From Cedecea neteri NBRC 105707 = ATCC 33855 (GTDB taxonomy: Bacteria > Pseudomonadota > Gammaproteobacteria > Enterobacterales > Enterobacteriaceae): a stretch of DNA of 64,000 nucleotides. A program made the position numbers and the translations under genes. The stretch lies in the NCBI RefSeq assembly GCF_001571265.1, contig NZ_BCTL01000033.1, forward strand, positions 1-64,000, in the 5' to 3' direction. Position 1 is the first letter of the stretch; every line of letters starts with the position of its first letter. Shown piece after piece: positions 47,734-57,612 of the stretch. The notes below the pieces were generated by a model. The model did no database searches and had not been told where the DNA came from. It was given only the letters and a program-made list of their open reading frames with translations.

Positions 47734-48330
47734 ATGGCATACCGCCTCGCAGATTTTAACGGACAGCGTCCTGCCCCGATCAACGGGTATTATCATTTGG
47801 ATAACGACTACCGGAGCTACAGCCTGCTCCTGGGCGCTTTATGGCTCAGGATGGATTAATCTTTATCTCTACTGTGCCGAAGACCCGTTCGGGCATTTCG
47901 GCCCAGGCAGGATACTAACATGGCTCTGGGCTTTGTTTTGTGGTGGGGATGGAGGGGACGACCGTACCGCTGGCGTTGATAGCCGCAGTGGCTGGCGATG
48001 CCGCTGTCGGGTGGGCGCAGAACTCCCGGCAGAGGCCAATGACGGGCCGCGGGTTAACTGGAAGCTGGTTGGCATGGTGGCCGGCTTGGGTGCTGTGGCC
48101 TCTCTTAACGGTTCCGGGACTCGTCGCTCAGCTCCCTGAGTTCATGCCGGAATTTCAACATCCACGTCTGCTGGGGGTCACCCCAAATGGATTTCTTCTC
48201 ACACTACCTGTTGGATGAAGCATTATTTTAGGGGGGAATGCACGTCGGAGCCAGGTCAATGCGCTTTATCCTGGAAATGATTTTAAAATGTTCCACCTGC
48301 TTATTGATGGAGCAGGTAACGGCTGACGTG
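47734..48330 (+). pseudogene. Decayed gene, copy B of a repeated family
   Basis: A start MAYRLADFNGQRPAPINGYY lies at 47734 and ends at 47859. After several shifts hydrophobic sequence follows (about 48050-48120). Then comes PEFMPEFQHPRLLGVTPNGF (about 48138-48200) and YPGNDFKMFHLLIDGAGNG (about 48270-48325). The last two blocks pair with the relic at 2210-2636. The family looks like a membrane protein of several hundred residues but is not identified. Confidence 0.4.
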
Positions 48331-48494
48331 AGTTTGCGCACGACTGAACATCAAACTTCTTGTTTAAGGAGAGAAAAATCCTGGTTTTTATTGTAAGCTC
48401 TCATAGAAACCAGTCATATCAGTTACACTCAGTTCCCGTAAACAATCCTGTCCGTCTGTAGAGTTTGTATTTTGCAATTGTGTTGCAGTTATTC

Positions 48495-48519
48495 AGCCCT
48501 GCTCTGGCAGGGCTTTTTT
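48495..48519 (+). terminator. Rho-independent terminator
   Basis: Perfect 8-bp stem AGCCCTGC / GCAGGGCT with a TCTG loop and a run of T. It lies 170 bp after copy B. Confidence 0.8.
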
Positions 48520-48559
48520 ATTTTATATACACCCACGCCACCAGCAGTGGGTCCCGTTA

Positions 48560-48835
48560 TCAGCAACCACTGGAGTATCGGGGTAACACCGATCCAGAAG
48601 GCATGTTGTCTTTAATTTCATCGTACAACACGCTCTGAAAAACGCTTTGTCTTAGCGGAACCTTGTTAAAGAAAAATACGGTTAAAGCTAATGTACATGC
48701 CTGTAAGGGCTTCTGACGCCCGCATAACGCAGCGACACCCCGACTGCAGCAAACCCTTGCCAGGCCCACCGCGATAGCATAGACAACTTTCTGTTTTGCT
48801 TTCAGTTGTTTTGATTCTTCCGGACTAAGGGTTAG
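48560..48835 (-). pseudogene. Possible truncated protein tail
   Basis: After a stop codon the minus frame reads EIPLTLSPEESKQLKAKQKV then VYAIAVGLARVCCSRGVAAL and goes on to 48560. Composition is natural, with a hydrophobic centre. There is no ATG upstream of 48769, so the head is missing. Family unknown. Confidence 0.3.
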
Positions 48836-49502
48836 TGGAATCTCTCAAACCAGTAGCCGGCTTTGCCGGGTCTCAGAGCCATACACCTGCATTAACACCC
48901 AGTATAATTACTGTTGGCCAATCATTAATTATTTCTTAAAGCCACTTGAGAACCGCTCTGTTGAAATTCAGTATCACGATTTCTTCCGGAAAATAAGGCA
49001 TTGAATCTTCTGATAACAAGACACAACAGGGCAGGGTCGTTTGTGGTAAAGTAGGATACATAAGAAAAAGGTAATGACTATAATCTTTTTAGCTGTAAAT
49101 ATTCTGATTTATAGGGTGTTCTACTGTTTGAGATCGATTAAGTTTCGTGAAAAACTATTGAGACATTTATCGGGTGCATATATTTCACCAGGCAGTTCAG
49201 AAGAGCAGTTTACAAAAACAGTACGGTCATAAATCAGTCCGAAGGTCTGTGCCGGGATATGCCGTGGGCGCCAATAGTGAGAGGTGCGTGTAATATTTTA
49301 GCGATCGGGCATGTGCATACTGCAAGAGATACTCTTAGGCTGCTCAATGAAGCCTGGACTTGTCAGGGCGGCCCAGGGATTTGATGCGTAATAAATCATT
49401 ATCTGTCAATTGGTTATAAAAATCACAAGCAAACAGTATCCACCGGGCTACACATTAAACAATGTGCGTGGATGATATTCTCCGGCTTCCGGTCTGGCAC
49501 AT
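48836..49502. other. Intergenic
   Basis: No convincing gene. Confidence 0.4.
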
Positions 49503-49796
49503 TCACTGAACGGGCAGTTTGCATTCGTCCCTGACTGATTCCTGGAAAAGCTCCACGGAATATTCGATATTGTCTGGTAAAAATCCCCACCGTTTGACGG
49601 TTATATTCCAGTAGCCCGTTGCGGAAATTTGGATGAGTGCAGGAAAGTGATTAAAAAAACCACCGTAGAAATTTGCACCTCCCTCTTTGAGATAGATCTC
49701 ATGGTTGTGGTCATCTCTGATCATAATGATCAACGGCATATTGCTATTAACTATAATGTAATTACCTGCTTTAGCGTATAGGCGCTTGTATGTCAT
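49503..49796 (-). CDS. DUF1883-like small protein
   Basis: From the ATG at 49796 the product is 97 residues, preceded by AAGG eight bases upstream; an ATG at 49811 lacks a site. The sequence GGANFYGGFFNHFPALIQIS then ATGYWNITVKR recalls DUF1883 (xYYGGxxxxSPVxIxIPxxGHWYVxID). That domain is sometimes fused to TIR domains but also occurs alone. The upstream region is very AT-rich. No partner gene is adjacent. Moderately sure of the family, unsure of function. Confidence 0.55.
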   Translation of the reverse strand: MTYKRLYAKAGNYIIVNSNMPLIIMIRDDHNHEIYLKEGGANFYGGFFNHFPALIQISATGYWNITVKRWGFLPDNIEYSVELFQESVRDECKLPVQ

Positions 49797-50342
49797 TACT
49801 TCTACCTTCATCTATTAATAATTCTCACATGTATTCTAAAGTATTCATAATGAAATAATATTAATTGATTTAAATCATAAATAATTACTTTTAATTCTTT
49901 TTTATTAGCGATGTGGAACTGTTGATATAGAAAGGTGTAATGTTTTAATTATATATTATGGGTAATATTTTTTATATTATATTTTTAATTCATCACGAGC
50001 GAGTGAAAATATGTTATTTAATTTTGATATCTGTCTTAAGGTATGGCACCCACACATACATTTTTTGCCGGGAAAATGTGTTGAGTTTTATCACATGGCA
50101 ACAAAGATTAATTTATAATAAGTGACGCTGTCACTTAAAATCTTCATCAGTATCCTAATTGCCACGTTACCCGTGTGGCGGCAGAGGGACATCGCGGTAA
50201 TGGCGATCTTTCACCAACATCCCCTCATGTATCATGTGCTGTGACGCTTCATGCTGCACCAGCGGAGCTGTGGCCAGCACGGCCGTTCAGGACTGAAATG
50301 GAGAATACCGGCACTGGATATCAGATGGCGAGGAATGGGAGC
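49797..50342. other. AT-rich intergenic region
   Basis: Strongly AT-rich from 49830 to 50140, probably the promoter of the DUF1883-like gene. No other gene seen. Confidence 0.4.
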
Positions 50343-50387
50343 TGGTCTTCCCTTCAGGAGAGAGTCTGCCTCCTGAAGGGAAGACCA
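50343..50387. repeat. Perfect 18-bp inverted repeat
   Basis: TGGTCTTCCCTTCAGGAG (50343-50360) and its exact complement (50370-50387) flank a nine-base loop. No T-run follows. It lies 33 bp beyond the end of the holin-like gene and could end its transcript, or be a recombination or IS target site. Confidence 0.75.
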
Positions 50388-50419
50388 AATTTGCATATCC
50401 GGGGATAAAATTCGTCCTG

Positions 50420-50785
50420 CTATTTTGTTGTCTCCCCTTTATTATGCCGGAAGATGGTTCCGACATTATTACTCACTGTAGTCAGCAATTTAACTACCAC
50501 TGCCGAGGACACCAGCGCCCCAACGGGCTCTCGTGCAGTGACACTCTCCGGCGTGATACTGGAGACTACCTGTGCGGCAAAGGGGGCTGCCACCACGCCA
50601 GCCAGCATCGATATTGCAAATAATATGACTGACTTTATTAATGGAACATCCGATAAATACAGTGCAAAAATAGCCGCCCCGACTAATGCGCCAACAAGGA
50701 CGCCTGGGCTGTGTACGCTGTGTGTGAATGTTGCAATTTCAGTCTGTGCCAGTCGACTGACGTCGGTGACGCTTTGTATAATCAT
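50420..50785 (-). CDS. Phage holin-like membrane protein
   Basis: From the ATG at 50785 (GAGGAGA ribosome binding site) the product is 121 residues. A polar N-terminus (MIIQSVTDVSRLAQTEIATF) is followed by about three membrane segments: LVGALVGAAIFALYL, IKSVILFAISMLAGVVAAPF and VGALVSSAVVVKLLT. A charged C-terminus ends it. The pattern matches prophage holins that let endolysins or other proteins cross the membrane. No lysozyme gene is next to it. The longer frame from 50980 has no supporting signal. Confidence 0.65.
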   Translation of the reverse strand: MIIQSVTDVSRLAQTEIATFTHSVHSPGVLVGALVGAAIFALYLSDVPLIKSVILFAISMLAGVVAAPFAAQVVSSITPESVTAREPVGALVSSAVVVKLLTTVSNNVGTIFRHNKGETTK

Positions 50786-51550
50786 GGTTGTTCTCCTCAA
50801 GCAAGATATATATCTCCGGATATCGGTTCTTTTCATCCCACTGTTTGAACCTGCTGGCGCATGCCGTGGCACAAAATCCTGGCGGATAAAATTGACCTGA
50901 CTGCACGGGATGGTATTGCCGAAATATATGGCGACCATGGCATACAGGGGATACGTAAAATATAAACGATGCATAAACATAAGCAGAGAGAATATTTTTT
51001 ATATTATCGTGAATCTAAAGCGTGTGGCGTACATCTGATATTGCTATAAATTTATTGAATTGTAGTAACTAATACATAAGTACGTAATATTGTAATAACA
51101 AATGGCTGACGCAAGAACATCATAATGTCCATGCCTTATGAACGGGAACGTTCATAAGGCATGGCATAAACCATCGCATTGCCTGGAATGTATGCTCACG
51201 GTACATCGCCTGACATTATTGTGAATTTTTTTTTCAGTATCTCTGAAAAGCACCATGTATTCTTCTGTTTTGTTTATCCCAGGGCATCGAAAAAACCGTT
51301 ATCGGCATGAAACCGATGCTATGCATGCAAAATCGTAGCGTAAGTCGACGTATTCACTGAATGATGTTTTCCTGTGTGGGTGAGGTTAACAAAGAAGGTG
51401 TGTATCAACTGGGGCTGCAATGTCACTCCGGAGGTGGGATTCTCTGCGCCAGGTGATAACAGCGGGAGCCACTTTGTGGTGACATTGCACGCCAGAATAA
51501 AAGACAGAGAACGATCAGGTAAATAATGATGTCTCAATACATGCAGCATT
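50786..51550. other. Intergenic
   Basis: No gene. An exact inverted repeat CATGCCTTATGAAC / GTTCATAAGGCATG lies at about 51130-51163. Confidence 0.4.
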
Positions 51551-53092
51551 ATGCTGCCCCAAAATTGCGCTATCTCAGGCCGGGCTGTGAACAAATCTAA
51601 GGCGAAGCGTGAAATTACGCTGACCATCGGCATTTTTTTTGATGGCACGGGTAATAATGCACCCAACACGGAAAGAGCCCTCCGTAGCTGTGGTGCAGGC
51701 TATCATGATCTAAATTTTTCGGGCGCAGAGAGCATGCTGGCTAAATGCGTTCGTGATCACTTTGGCTTTTCTGGGGCGGAGGCAGTAAGTTATAACACCT
51801 ATTTTACCAATATCTACTGGCTGAGCAGGCTTTACCAGCAGGGGTTGACCACTGAGGCTGATGAAGCCCAGAGTGTTGTCTATATTGAAGGTATCGGAAC
51901 TGAAATTGATCAGCCTGATAACCTGGTGGGTCTGGGACTGGGTCTTGCAGAAACAGGGATAATTGCCAAGACAGATAAGGCAGTCTCTAAAATAGCGCGA
52001 CATGTTCAGGACATGCTGCGCGTTTTTCAAAACCAACAACAAGATTGTGTATTTGTTGTCACAACTGTCAGATTTGATCTTTTCGGTTTCAGCCGTGGGG
52101 GAGCTGCGGCACGGCATTTTGCGAATCGTGTACATGCCAGGGACTCCGAGATCATCAAGGCTATCAACCAGGGCATGGCGCATTCGGCATGTGTGGGCAC
52201 GCCAGTTGTTAAAAATCGTTTTATAGGTCTGTTTGATACGGTCGCCGCTGTGGGGATCCCCACCCATCACTTAAACCGACATGTTACAGACACCGGTGAT
52301 GTAAACCTTTCGCTGGCCACTCGAGTAGCTGAGCGCGTTTTTCAAATCGCGGCGGCGCATGAGTGTCGCTTTAATTTTGCCCTCAACAGCGTTGGTCCGG
52401 ATTGGCCGGAGCTGCTACTGCCAGGCGCACATTCTGATATCGGCGGGGGGTATTTGCCGGTAGTTACAGAAAATGTGTTTCTGTCACGTCCGGAGACCGA
52501 AACTGTGCCCTTCGACAGGCCTGATGTGCAAACGCGGGTATACCAGAAGGCTTTTGCCCAGCTATCCATCCTGACAGCCTCCCCGGCGATGGCTGCGCTG
52601 GCTCGCGTCAACAACATTTCAGCTGAAACCTGGTATGACGGCAGAATGCCACTTGATCGTTATGGACAAATGCAGAAAAGGTGTTTCGCTGCACTGACAC
52701 TTCGAAACAGGGTAGTCAAAAATCGTTGGTCGACGGTAGCCTTGAGGGTGATGCGGGATGCTGCTCTGGAGGCCGGGGTAAGGTTTAATGCAATCGATCC
52801 GACGCTGCCGGAGACGGCGTTGCCTGATGAGTTGGTGTCTCTGAGTGCTAAGGCTGTTGTTATGGGCAAAGCTGTTCGCCAGGGCCAGTCATCGCAAGCG
52901 TTTTCTTTGCAAGAAATGGATATGCTCGCCACAAAATATATTCATTGTTCGGCTCACTGGAATGCCATTGATACTGACGCTGACGGACGGATCCTTGGGG
53001 GGGCATTTCCCTCCGAACTCATTGGTTTTATCAGCCGCCCCGACGAGCAATGGCGGCGTACCGTTTATCATATGGATGCCCGGAGGAGATAA
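51551..53092 (+). CDS. tle1: Tle1-like phospholipase effector (DUF2235)
   Basis: A 513-residue alpha/beta hydrolase of the DUF2235 family, which contains type VI secretion lipase effectors of the Tle1 group. Motifs are IGIFFDGTGNN near the start, the nucleophile box FGFSRGGAAARHF (Ser181), GLFDTVAAVG, and LLPGAHSDIGGGY (Asp296). A catalytic His is likely in the C-terminal region. The GTG at 51587 is an alternative start. No vgrG, PAAR gene or obvious Tli1 immunity gene is adjacent, so it is an orphan effector on this window. The reading frame is intact. Confidence 0.85.
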   Translation: MLPQNCAISGRAVNKSKAKREITLTIGIFFDGTGNNAPNTERALRSCGAGYHDLNFSGAESMLAKCVRDHFGFSGAEAVSYNTYFTNIYWLSRLYQQGLTTEADEAQSVVYIEGIGTEIDQPDNLVGLGLGLAETGIIAKTDKAVSKIARHVQDMLRVFQNQQQDCVFVVTTVRFDLFGFSRGGAAARHFANRVHARDSEIIKAINQGMAHSACVGTPVVKNRFIGLFDTVAAVGIPTHHLNRHVTDTGDVNLSLATRVAERVFQIAAAHECRFNFALNSVGPDWPELLLPGAHSDIGGGYLPVVTENVFLSRPETETVPFDRPDVQTRVYQKAFAQLSILTASPAMAALARVNNISAETWYDGRMPLDRYGQMQKRCFAALTLRNRVVKNRWSTVALRVMRDAALEAGVRFNAIDPTLPETALPDELVSLSAKAVVMGKAVRQGQSSQAFSLQEMDMLATKYIHCSAHWNAIDTDADGRILGGAFPSELIGFISRPDEQWRRTVYHMDARRR

Positions 53093-53183
53093 ATCCGGCT
53101 ATTTTTCCTGTCTGTTTCCCGGAGAACTGGGCATAAGCCTGTGGTATCAGTGCCAATATCCCTGTCAGCAGCATGGAAGATAA

Positions 53184-53570
53184 TTATTTGCCATCAAAGG
53201 CAAGCCACAAAGACCTGCCTGATGACAGGAGAACGGGAATAGCCCCGGGCAACAAGCAGCAACTGATGATGCAGGCTATTTTTATCGCCAGTGGAAAACA
53301 GTTAATAACCTGAACGTCCATCATTACGCTATACCCATCTAATACTGGCCTGCCTGAAAGCGTTTCACTATCAGTCAATACTCTCATGTTACCGGGAACC
53401 CTTACGAGGTAGCATCCATTATTCGGTGTAAAAGATGTGTTTTCCCCGTCAGTCTTTGCCTCCTGAAAAGGCCGATTATTGGTGCCTTTCTGATTGCTGA
53501 TTATCCCTAAATCCGATCTGGGATGCCGCGGCAGTCCAACCAACAGGACCTTGGCCTGGCTCAAGTGCAT
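53184..53570 (-). CDS. Hypothetical protein convergent with tle1
   Basis: A 128-residue frame with natural sequence in the middle (TSFTPNNGCYLVRVPGNMRV then LTDSETLSGRPVLDGYSVMM) and a hydrophobic C-terminal part (IKIACIISCCLLPGAIPVLL). It starts four bases after the stop of the small frame at 53574-53696, so the two may be one broken gene. A plus-strand frame (53174-53311) overlaps its end. Family unknown; a link to Tle1 immunity cannot be shown. Confidence 0.4.
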   Translation of the reverse strand: MHLSQAKVLLVGLPRHPRSDLGIISNQKGTNNRPFQEAKTDGENTSFTPNNGCYLVRVPGNMRVLTDSETLSGRPVLDGYSVMMDVQVINCFPLAIKIACIISCCLLPGAIPVLLSSGRSLWLAFDGK

Positions 53571-53573
53571 TCG

Positions 53574-53696
53574 TTAACAACCTGTCGCCTCTGCAAAGAT
53601 TTTTGCGCCCACTTCGATCGCGGCGATTCCTGCTACGAAAGCACTCAGCGTCAGCAAAGCAGGCATTTCCACGATATCGCTGAGTGCTTTACCCAT
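53574..53696 (-). CDS. Possible 40-residue membrane protein
   Basis: MGKALSDIVEMPALLTLSAF then VAGIAAIEVGAKIFAEATGC, a single hydrophobic helix. The ribosome binding site is poor. It may be the front part of the frame that follows. Confidence 0.35.
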   Translation of the reverse strand: MGKALSDIVEMPALLTLSAFVAGIAAIEVGAKIFAEATGC

Positions 53697-53746
53697 TTCC
53701 AGACCCAGGCAGATGGGTAAGCGTTAAGTGAGCACCATATTGACGA

Positions 53747-53905
53747 CTATTTATTGATGAGGTCTACGGACCATGGCAGAAGTTCTGCCACTTTATTGGA
53801 CGGCCACTCTGGCAGTACGCTCAGGATATGGCGAAGGTAAGCTTCCGGATCGATGCCATTCAGCCATTGGGTCTGCTCACCGGTCGAACGCGGAGGATAC
53901 TGGAG
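53747..53905 (-). mobile_element. IS66-family TnpC C-terminal relic
   Basis: The minus frame ends WLNGIDPEAYLRHILSVLPE then WPSNKVAELLPWSVDLINK, the standard end of IS66 TnpC (LNGVDPExYLRxVLxxIxxWPxNRVxELLPW). The sequence before residue 40 is shifted. No other IS66 genes remain. Confidence 0.8.
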
Positions 53906-54875
53906 CACTGTTGTGGCCATTGTCGCCAAAAATGCAAGACTGTGCTGGACATTATTGCATTGCGGTGATGATTTCAGGCTGTACTCAGCCAACTGAAGTA
54001 CAAAACTGTATGACCATATGACTTACAAATCTTTGATGATAAAGGTTTGATAACGTGAGGAATATCTGATTATTGTACAGGGCGAGTGTACCTGGCTAAC
54101 GAACCAGAGCCTCAGGCGCGCCTTTCATCAGGGTCCGAATCGATGGCGATTCATCATGATCGTTTCCTGGGATCGTAGTCTCTCCCCTTTATTTTTTCTG
54201 TAGTGCAGACAGAAACCGTAAACACCGGCGTTGACATGCCGGGGAAGTCCTTATGGAACAATTTGTTTCGTTTCCCAAAGGCAGCCCTACCTGAAAAGTC
54301 GCCAGTCTCCATAAGTCCTCTGGAGCACTATGCCGGGCAGGATGAAATCATCCTGCGCTACCGGGAGCCACAGGGCGGGGCAGGGAGCGTGCCTGGTAGT
54401 GAGTGACGATGACTTTATGGCACGGTTTTTCTGGCAGGTCCCGGTCATAAGGTGCTCTGAACGCGGGAGAGGTTTTGTAAAACAGGGCATGAGATTTGAT
54501 TTGTCTTAAGTGGTTAGCTGATGAAATATTACAAAACATGAAATACGTGTAGGGCGGGTTACGTTTATCCGCCATAACCCTGATGTTTGCCCTGAAGTCA
54601 AAGACGATTAAGGTCTAAACCGTGAGTAACACGGCGTAAATAGCGTCAAAATAATGCAAATACCACAGCAGATTCATGATTTTTTTACATATTATTGACC
54701 GTCCAGTCCATTTCCACTCTTTTTACGGTGTGAGATCTGGATATTGTTCCACAGAGACCTGTCTGCACCTTGTCATAAATACTCACAGTCAGGTGGGGGG
54801 AAAGCCACACAAACCGCAATAAGATAACTATAGTTACGGCAATTATCCTTTAGCTGTTTGGGCTACATCCTCTCT
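53906..54875. other. Intergenic upstream of kup
   Basis: No convincing gene. A palindrome TAACTATAGTTA at 54826-54837 lies 39 bp before the kup start and could be an operator. Confidence 0.4.
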
Positions 54876-56741
54876 ATGCAAAAAAATAAAACTCCGCTGC
54901 CAGCGGTTACGCTGGCAGCAATTGGTGTCGTGTACGGGGATATTGGCACCAGTCCTCTTTATACCCTGCGTGAATGTCTTACCGGGGTTGAGGGAATATC
55001 CATGACGCAGACATCGATATTTGGTTTCCTGTCGCTGATCTTCTGGCTCTTGATGCTGATTGTATCCCTGAAATATGTCTGCTTTGTGATGAAGGCAGAC
55101 AATGACGGAGAGGGGGGGATACTGACGCTGATGTCTCTGGCCATCCGCAATATTAATTCTCGCCGGGCAGGGATGGTGATCCTGGCCGGTCTGGTCGGCG
55201 CCAGTTTCTTTTACGGTGACGGCGTCATCACCCCTGCTATTTCCGTGCTTTCAGCCATCGAAGGGCTGGAGCTTATTGCTCCCTCGCTGGCTGATTTCAT
55301 TGTGCCGCTGGCCCTCGTTGTGTTGACTATACTGTTTGCTATCCAGAAATACGGTACCGGCAAGGTCGGTAAGCTTTTCGCCCCGGTTATGTGTCTCTGG
55401 TTTGTTATGCTTGCCGTGCTCGGCATTAGCGGGATTATGCGTCATCCCGGGATAGTACAGGCGCTGAACCCGTGGTGGGCCATACAGTTTTTCCAGCAGT
55501 ACCGCAGTGCGTCGTTTGTTGCCTTGGGAATGGTGGTGTTATCCGTCACTGGGGCTGAAGCGTTATATGCAGATATGGGGCATTTCGGAAAAAAACCAAT
55601 TCGGATTGCCTGGGGAATGCTGGTTGCACCCGCGCTGGTCCTCAACTATTTTGGCCAGGGGGCACTGTTACTCAGCCAGCCTGAGGTGATTAAAAACCCG
55701 TTCTTTCTTCTGGCGCCGGACTGGGCAATGATCCCGCTGCTCCTGGTTGCCACACTGGCGACCGTCATTGCTTCACAGGCAGTTATCTCCGGTGTTTTCT
55801 CTCTCACCCGGCAGGCCGTTCGTCAGGGGTATCTGCCTCCTATGCGTATCATTTATACCTCGGATGTAGAATCCGGACAGATTTATGTGCCGCTGGTAAA
55901 CTGGTTGCTCTATGTGGCTGTGGTGATCGTCATCGTCAGCTTTAAAAGCTCAAGCAGTCTGGCCTCCGCATACGGCATCGTGGTTACCGGTACGATGGTG
56001 CTGACAGCAGTTCTACTCAGCATTGTGCTGGTGAAAAACTGGGGCTGGAAGCGTCGCTGGGGGGGGATGATGCTCGTTGCCATGTTGGTGGTTGATCTGC
56101 CACTGTTTGCTGCGAACCTTTCCAAGTTGTTCAGTGGGGGCTGGTTACCTGTGGTGCTCGGCCTGGCGATACTCCTTATCATGCTTACGTGGAATACAGA
56201 ACGCCAGCGCTTGCTTGGGCGTCTGCGCGATAATCCCGAAGCCCTGCAGGCCATGATTGGCTCCCTCGAACAGTCAGAGTCCCTGCGCGTCAGGGGGACC
56301 GCGGTCTATATGGAGCGATCACAGACAGCTCTGCCGCTTGCATTGATACATAATCTTAAACATAACAAGGTGCTGCATGAGCGGGTGATCCTGCTTAATG
56401 TGACCACGGCCGATGTGCCTTACTGGCACAATGTGCAACGTGTAACCATCACGCAATTGTCACCTACCTTCTGGCGTGTGGCGGCATGCTACGGCTGGCG
56501 AGAAACGCCAAATGTGACGGATATTCTCTATCGTTGTGGCATGGAGGGACTTCGTGTCACGATGGAAGAAGCCTCGTTCTTCCTATCCAGAGATACGCTA
56601 TTGCTGGGCGACCGACCTTGGTATTTGAAATGGCGAGGGTGGATGTTCCAGATCCTGCAACGCAATGCTCTACGTGCACCTGAACTCTTCCAGATCCCCG
56701 CTAATCGAGTGATTGAGTTGGGTTCCCAGGTTCGGTTCTGA
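54876..56741 (+). CDS. kup: Kup potassium uptake protein
   Basis: A 621-residue K+/H+ symporter of the KUP/HAK/KT family. Key segments are [15 protein letters not shown] near the N-terminus, [20 protein letters not shown], twelve predicted membrane helices to about residue 430, and a C-terminal cytoplasmic domain ([20 protein letters not shown] and [14 protein letters not shown]). Length and motifs match E. coli Kup. The ATG at 54876 is preferred over TTG 54858. It is probably an accessory copy on this replicon. A GGGCGT/ACGCCC hairpin follows the stop. Confidence 0.95.
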   Translation: MQKNKTPLPAVTLAAIGVVYGDIGTSPLYTLRECLTGVEGISMTQTSIFGFLSLIFWLLMLIVSLKYVCFVMKADNDGEGGILTLMSLAIRNINSRRAGMVILAGLVGASFFYGDGVITPAISVLSAIEGLELIAPSLADFIVPLALVVLTILFAIQKYGTGKVGKLFAPVMCLWFVMLAVLGISGIMRHPGIVQALNPWWAIQFFQQYRSASFVALGMVVLSVTGAEALYADMGHFGKKPIRIAWGMLVAPALVLNYFGQGALLLSQPEVIKNPFFLLAPDWAMIPLLLVATLATVIASQAVISGVFSLTRQAVRQGYLPPMRIIYTSDVESGQIYVPLVNWLLYVAVVIVIVSFKSSSSLASAYGIVVTGTMVLTAVLLSIVLVKNWGWKRRWGGMMLVAMLVVDLPLFAANLSKLFSGGWLPVVLGLAILLIMLTWNTERQRLLGRLRDNPEALQAMIGSLEQSESLRVRGTAVYMERSQTALPLALIHNLKHNKVLHERVILLNVTTADVPYWHNVQRVTITQLSPTFWRVAACYGWRETPNVTDILYRCGMEGLRVTMEEASFFLSRDTLLLGDRPWYLKWRGWMFQILQRNALRAPELFQIPANRVIELGSQVRF

Positions 56742-56830
56742 TGGGCGTGAATGGAATGGACGCCCCCAATTAAGTGGCAGCTGTGTGTCAGAATGAAAGT
56801 GGGTCTTCCGCAACTTGGGTGGAGATTTTC

Positions 56831-56950
56831 ATGCCAGAGGACTCATCACCCGTCATGACTGGTGAACTAAAGGCGCTGAAATCGCATAATGAACAGTTGG
56901 CTGCGTTGCTGGCCGGAAAAACAGAACCAGTTAAGGGAGATAAAAAATGA
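56831..56950 (+). CDS. 39-residue protein, coupled to the next gene
   Basis: MPEDSSPVMTGELKALKSHN then EQLAALLAGKTEPVKGDKK. A GGAG ribosome binding site lies six bases upstream, and the stop overlaps the next start (ATGA at 56947). The helical, charged form suggests a short coiled coil. Function unknown. Confidence 0.5.
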   Translation: MPEDSSPVMTGELKALKSHNEQLAALLAGKTEPVKGDKK

Positions 56951-57531
56951 CTAAAGAAGATGACCAGAAAAACTGCCCGGAGTGCGACGAAGAGGGGCGG
57001 AACATGATGCTCAGTCTTGAAGACATATTCGGCGACAGCATTAGAGAGATGCGGGAGCGAGATAAAGAGTTTTTACCGAAAACAGAATGGTTCTCCAGAA
57101 TTGAGACTGACCTGGACACCTTTATGCAGACCTATATGACGAAGTATCCCTTTACGTCCTTTGAAGCGATCCCACGGGACGAGTCGGGACTGACGTTTCC
57201 GGCCTTTGAGGATTTGCAGTTTTATTTGCCACAACTGCTTCGTCATCAGCCAGTGAAGATTGTTGAGGTCGACGGACTGGCCTTTCTCAGCGTTCTTGGT
57301 GATGGTGCATTTTGCATCGATCCGCGCCGGTGGCACAGGATCAAAACCTACATTGCGAAAGGCACTGTTGAATACCCGCAGGTATCAGTCATGCACTCTG
57401 GCGTATCGGACGGCCGCCATCGCACGTTGTTGCTCATGCAGCTGTACAACCGCAGAACAATCCCGGTTGTAGTCCCTGAAAGTCACTACGAGACGTTTAT
57501 GGCTGAGGCGAAAAACAATGGTGCGGTTTAA
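56947..57531 (+). CDS. ParB/sulfiredoxin-fold-like hypothetical protein
   Basis: A 194-residue protein with an N-terminal CPECDEEG motif. Later comes a core FEAIPRDESGLTFPAFEDLQ, CIDPRRWHRIKTYI and SGVSDGRHRTLLLMQLYNRR with TIPVVV. The block DGRHRTxxxxxxxxxTIPVVV is like the nucleotide-binding GxHR motif of the ParB/Srx fold, in which proteins use CTP or ATP. It has no ParB DNA-binding domain. Translation is coupled to the 39-residue gene. Its stop (57529-57531) is five bases from the Tn3-type repeat at 57536. Role unknown. Confidence 0.6.
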   Translation: MTKEDDQKNCPECDEEGRNMMLSLEDIFGDSIREMRERDKEFLPKTEWFSRIETDLDTFMQTYMTKYPFTSFEAIPRDESGLTFPAFEDLQFYLPQLLRHQPVKIVEVDGLAFLSVLGDGAFCIDPRRWHRIKTYIAKGTVEYPQVSVMHSGVSDGRHRTLLLMQLYNRRTIPVVVPESHYETFMAEAKNNGAV

Positions 57532-57612
57532 TTTTGGGGTCAGTTTGGATATAGAGAATTTTGTACGGTAAGCCTTTTTTGAACAGGCTTACCTATTGCG
57601 ATGTCCAGTCGA

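Noticed and set aside
51710..52270. 186-codon minus frame
   Set aside because: Antisense to the tle1 coding sequence, which has clear motifs.
54203..54406. 67-codon plus frame upstream of kup
   Set aside because: No family or start signal; overlapping minus frames are equally open.
54838..54875. Riboswitch-like leader before kup
   Set aside because: Only a short palindrome was found; no match to known potassium or c-di-AMP riboswitch features.
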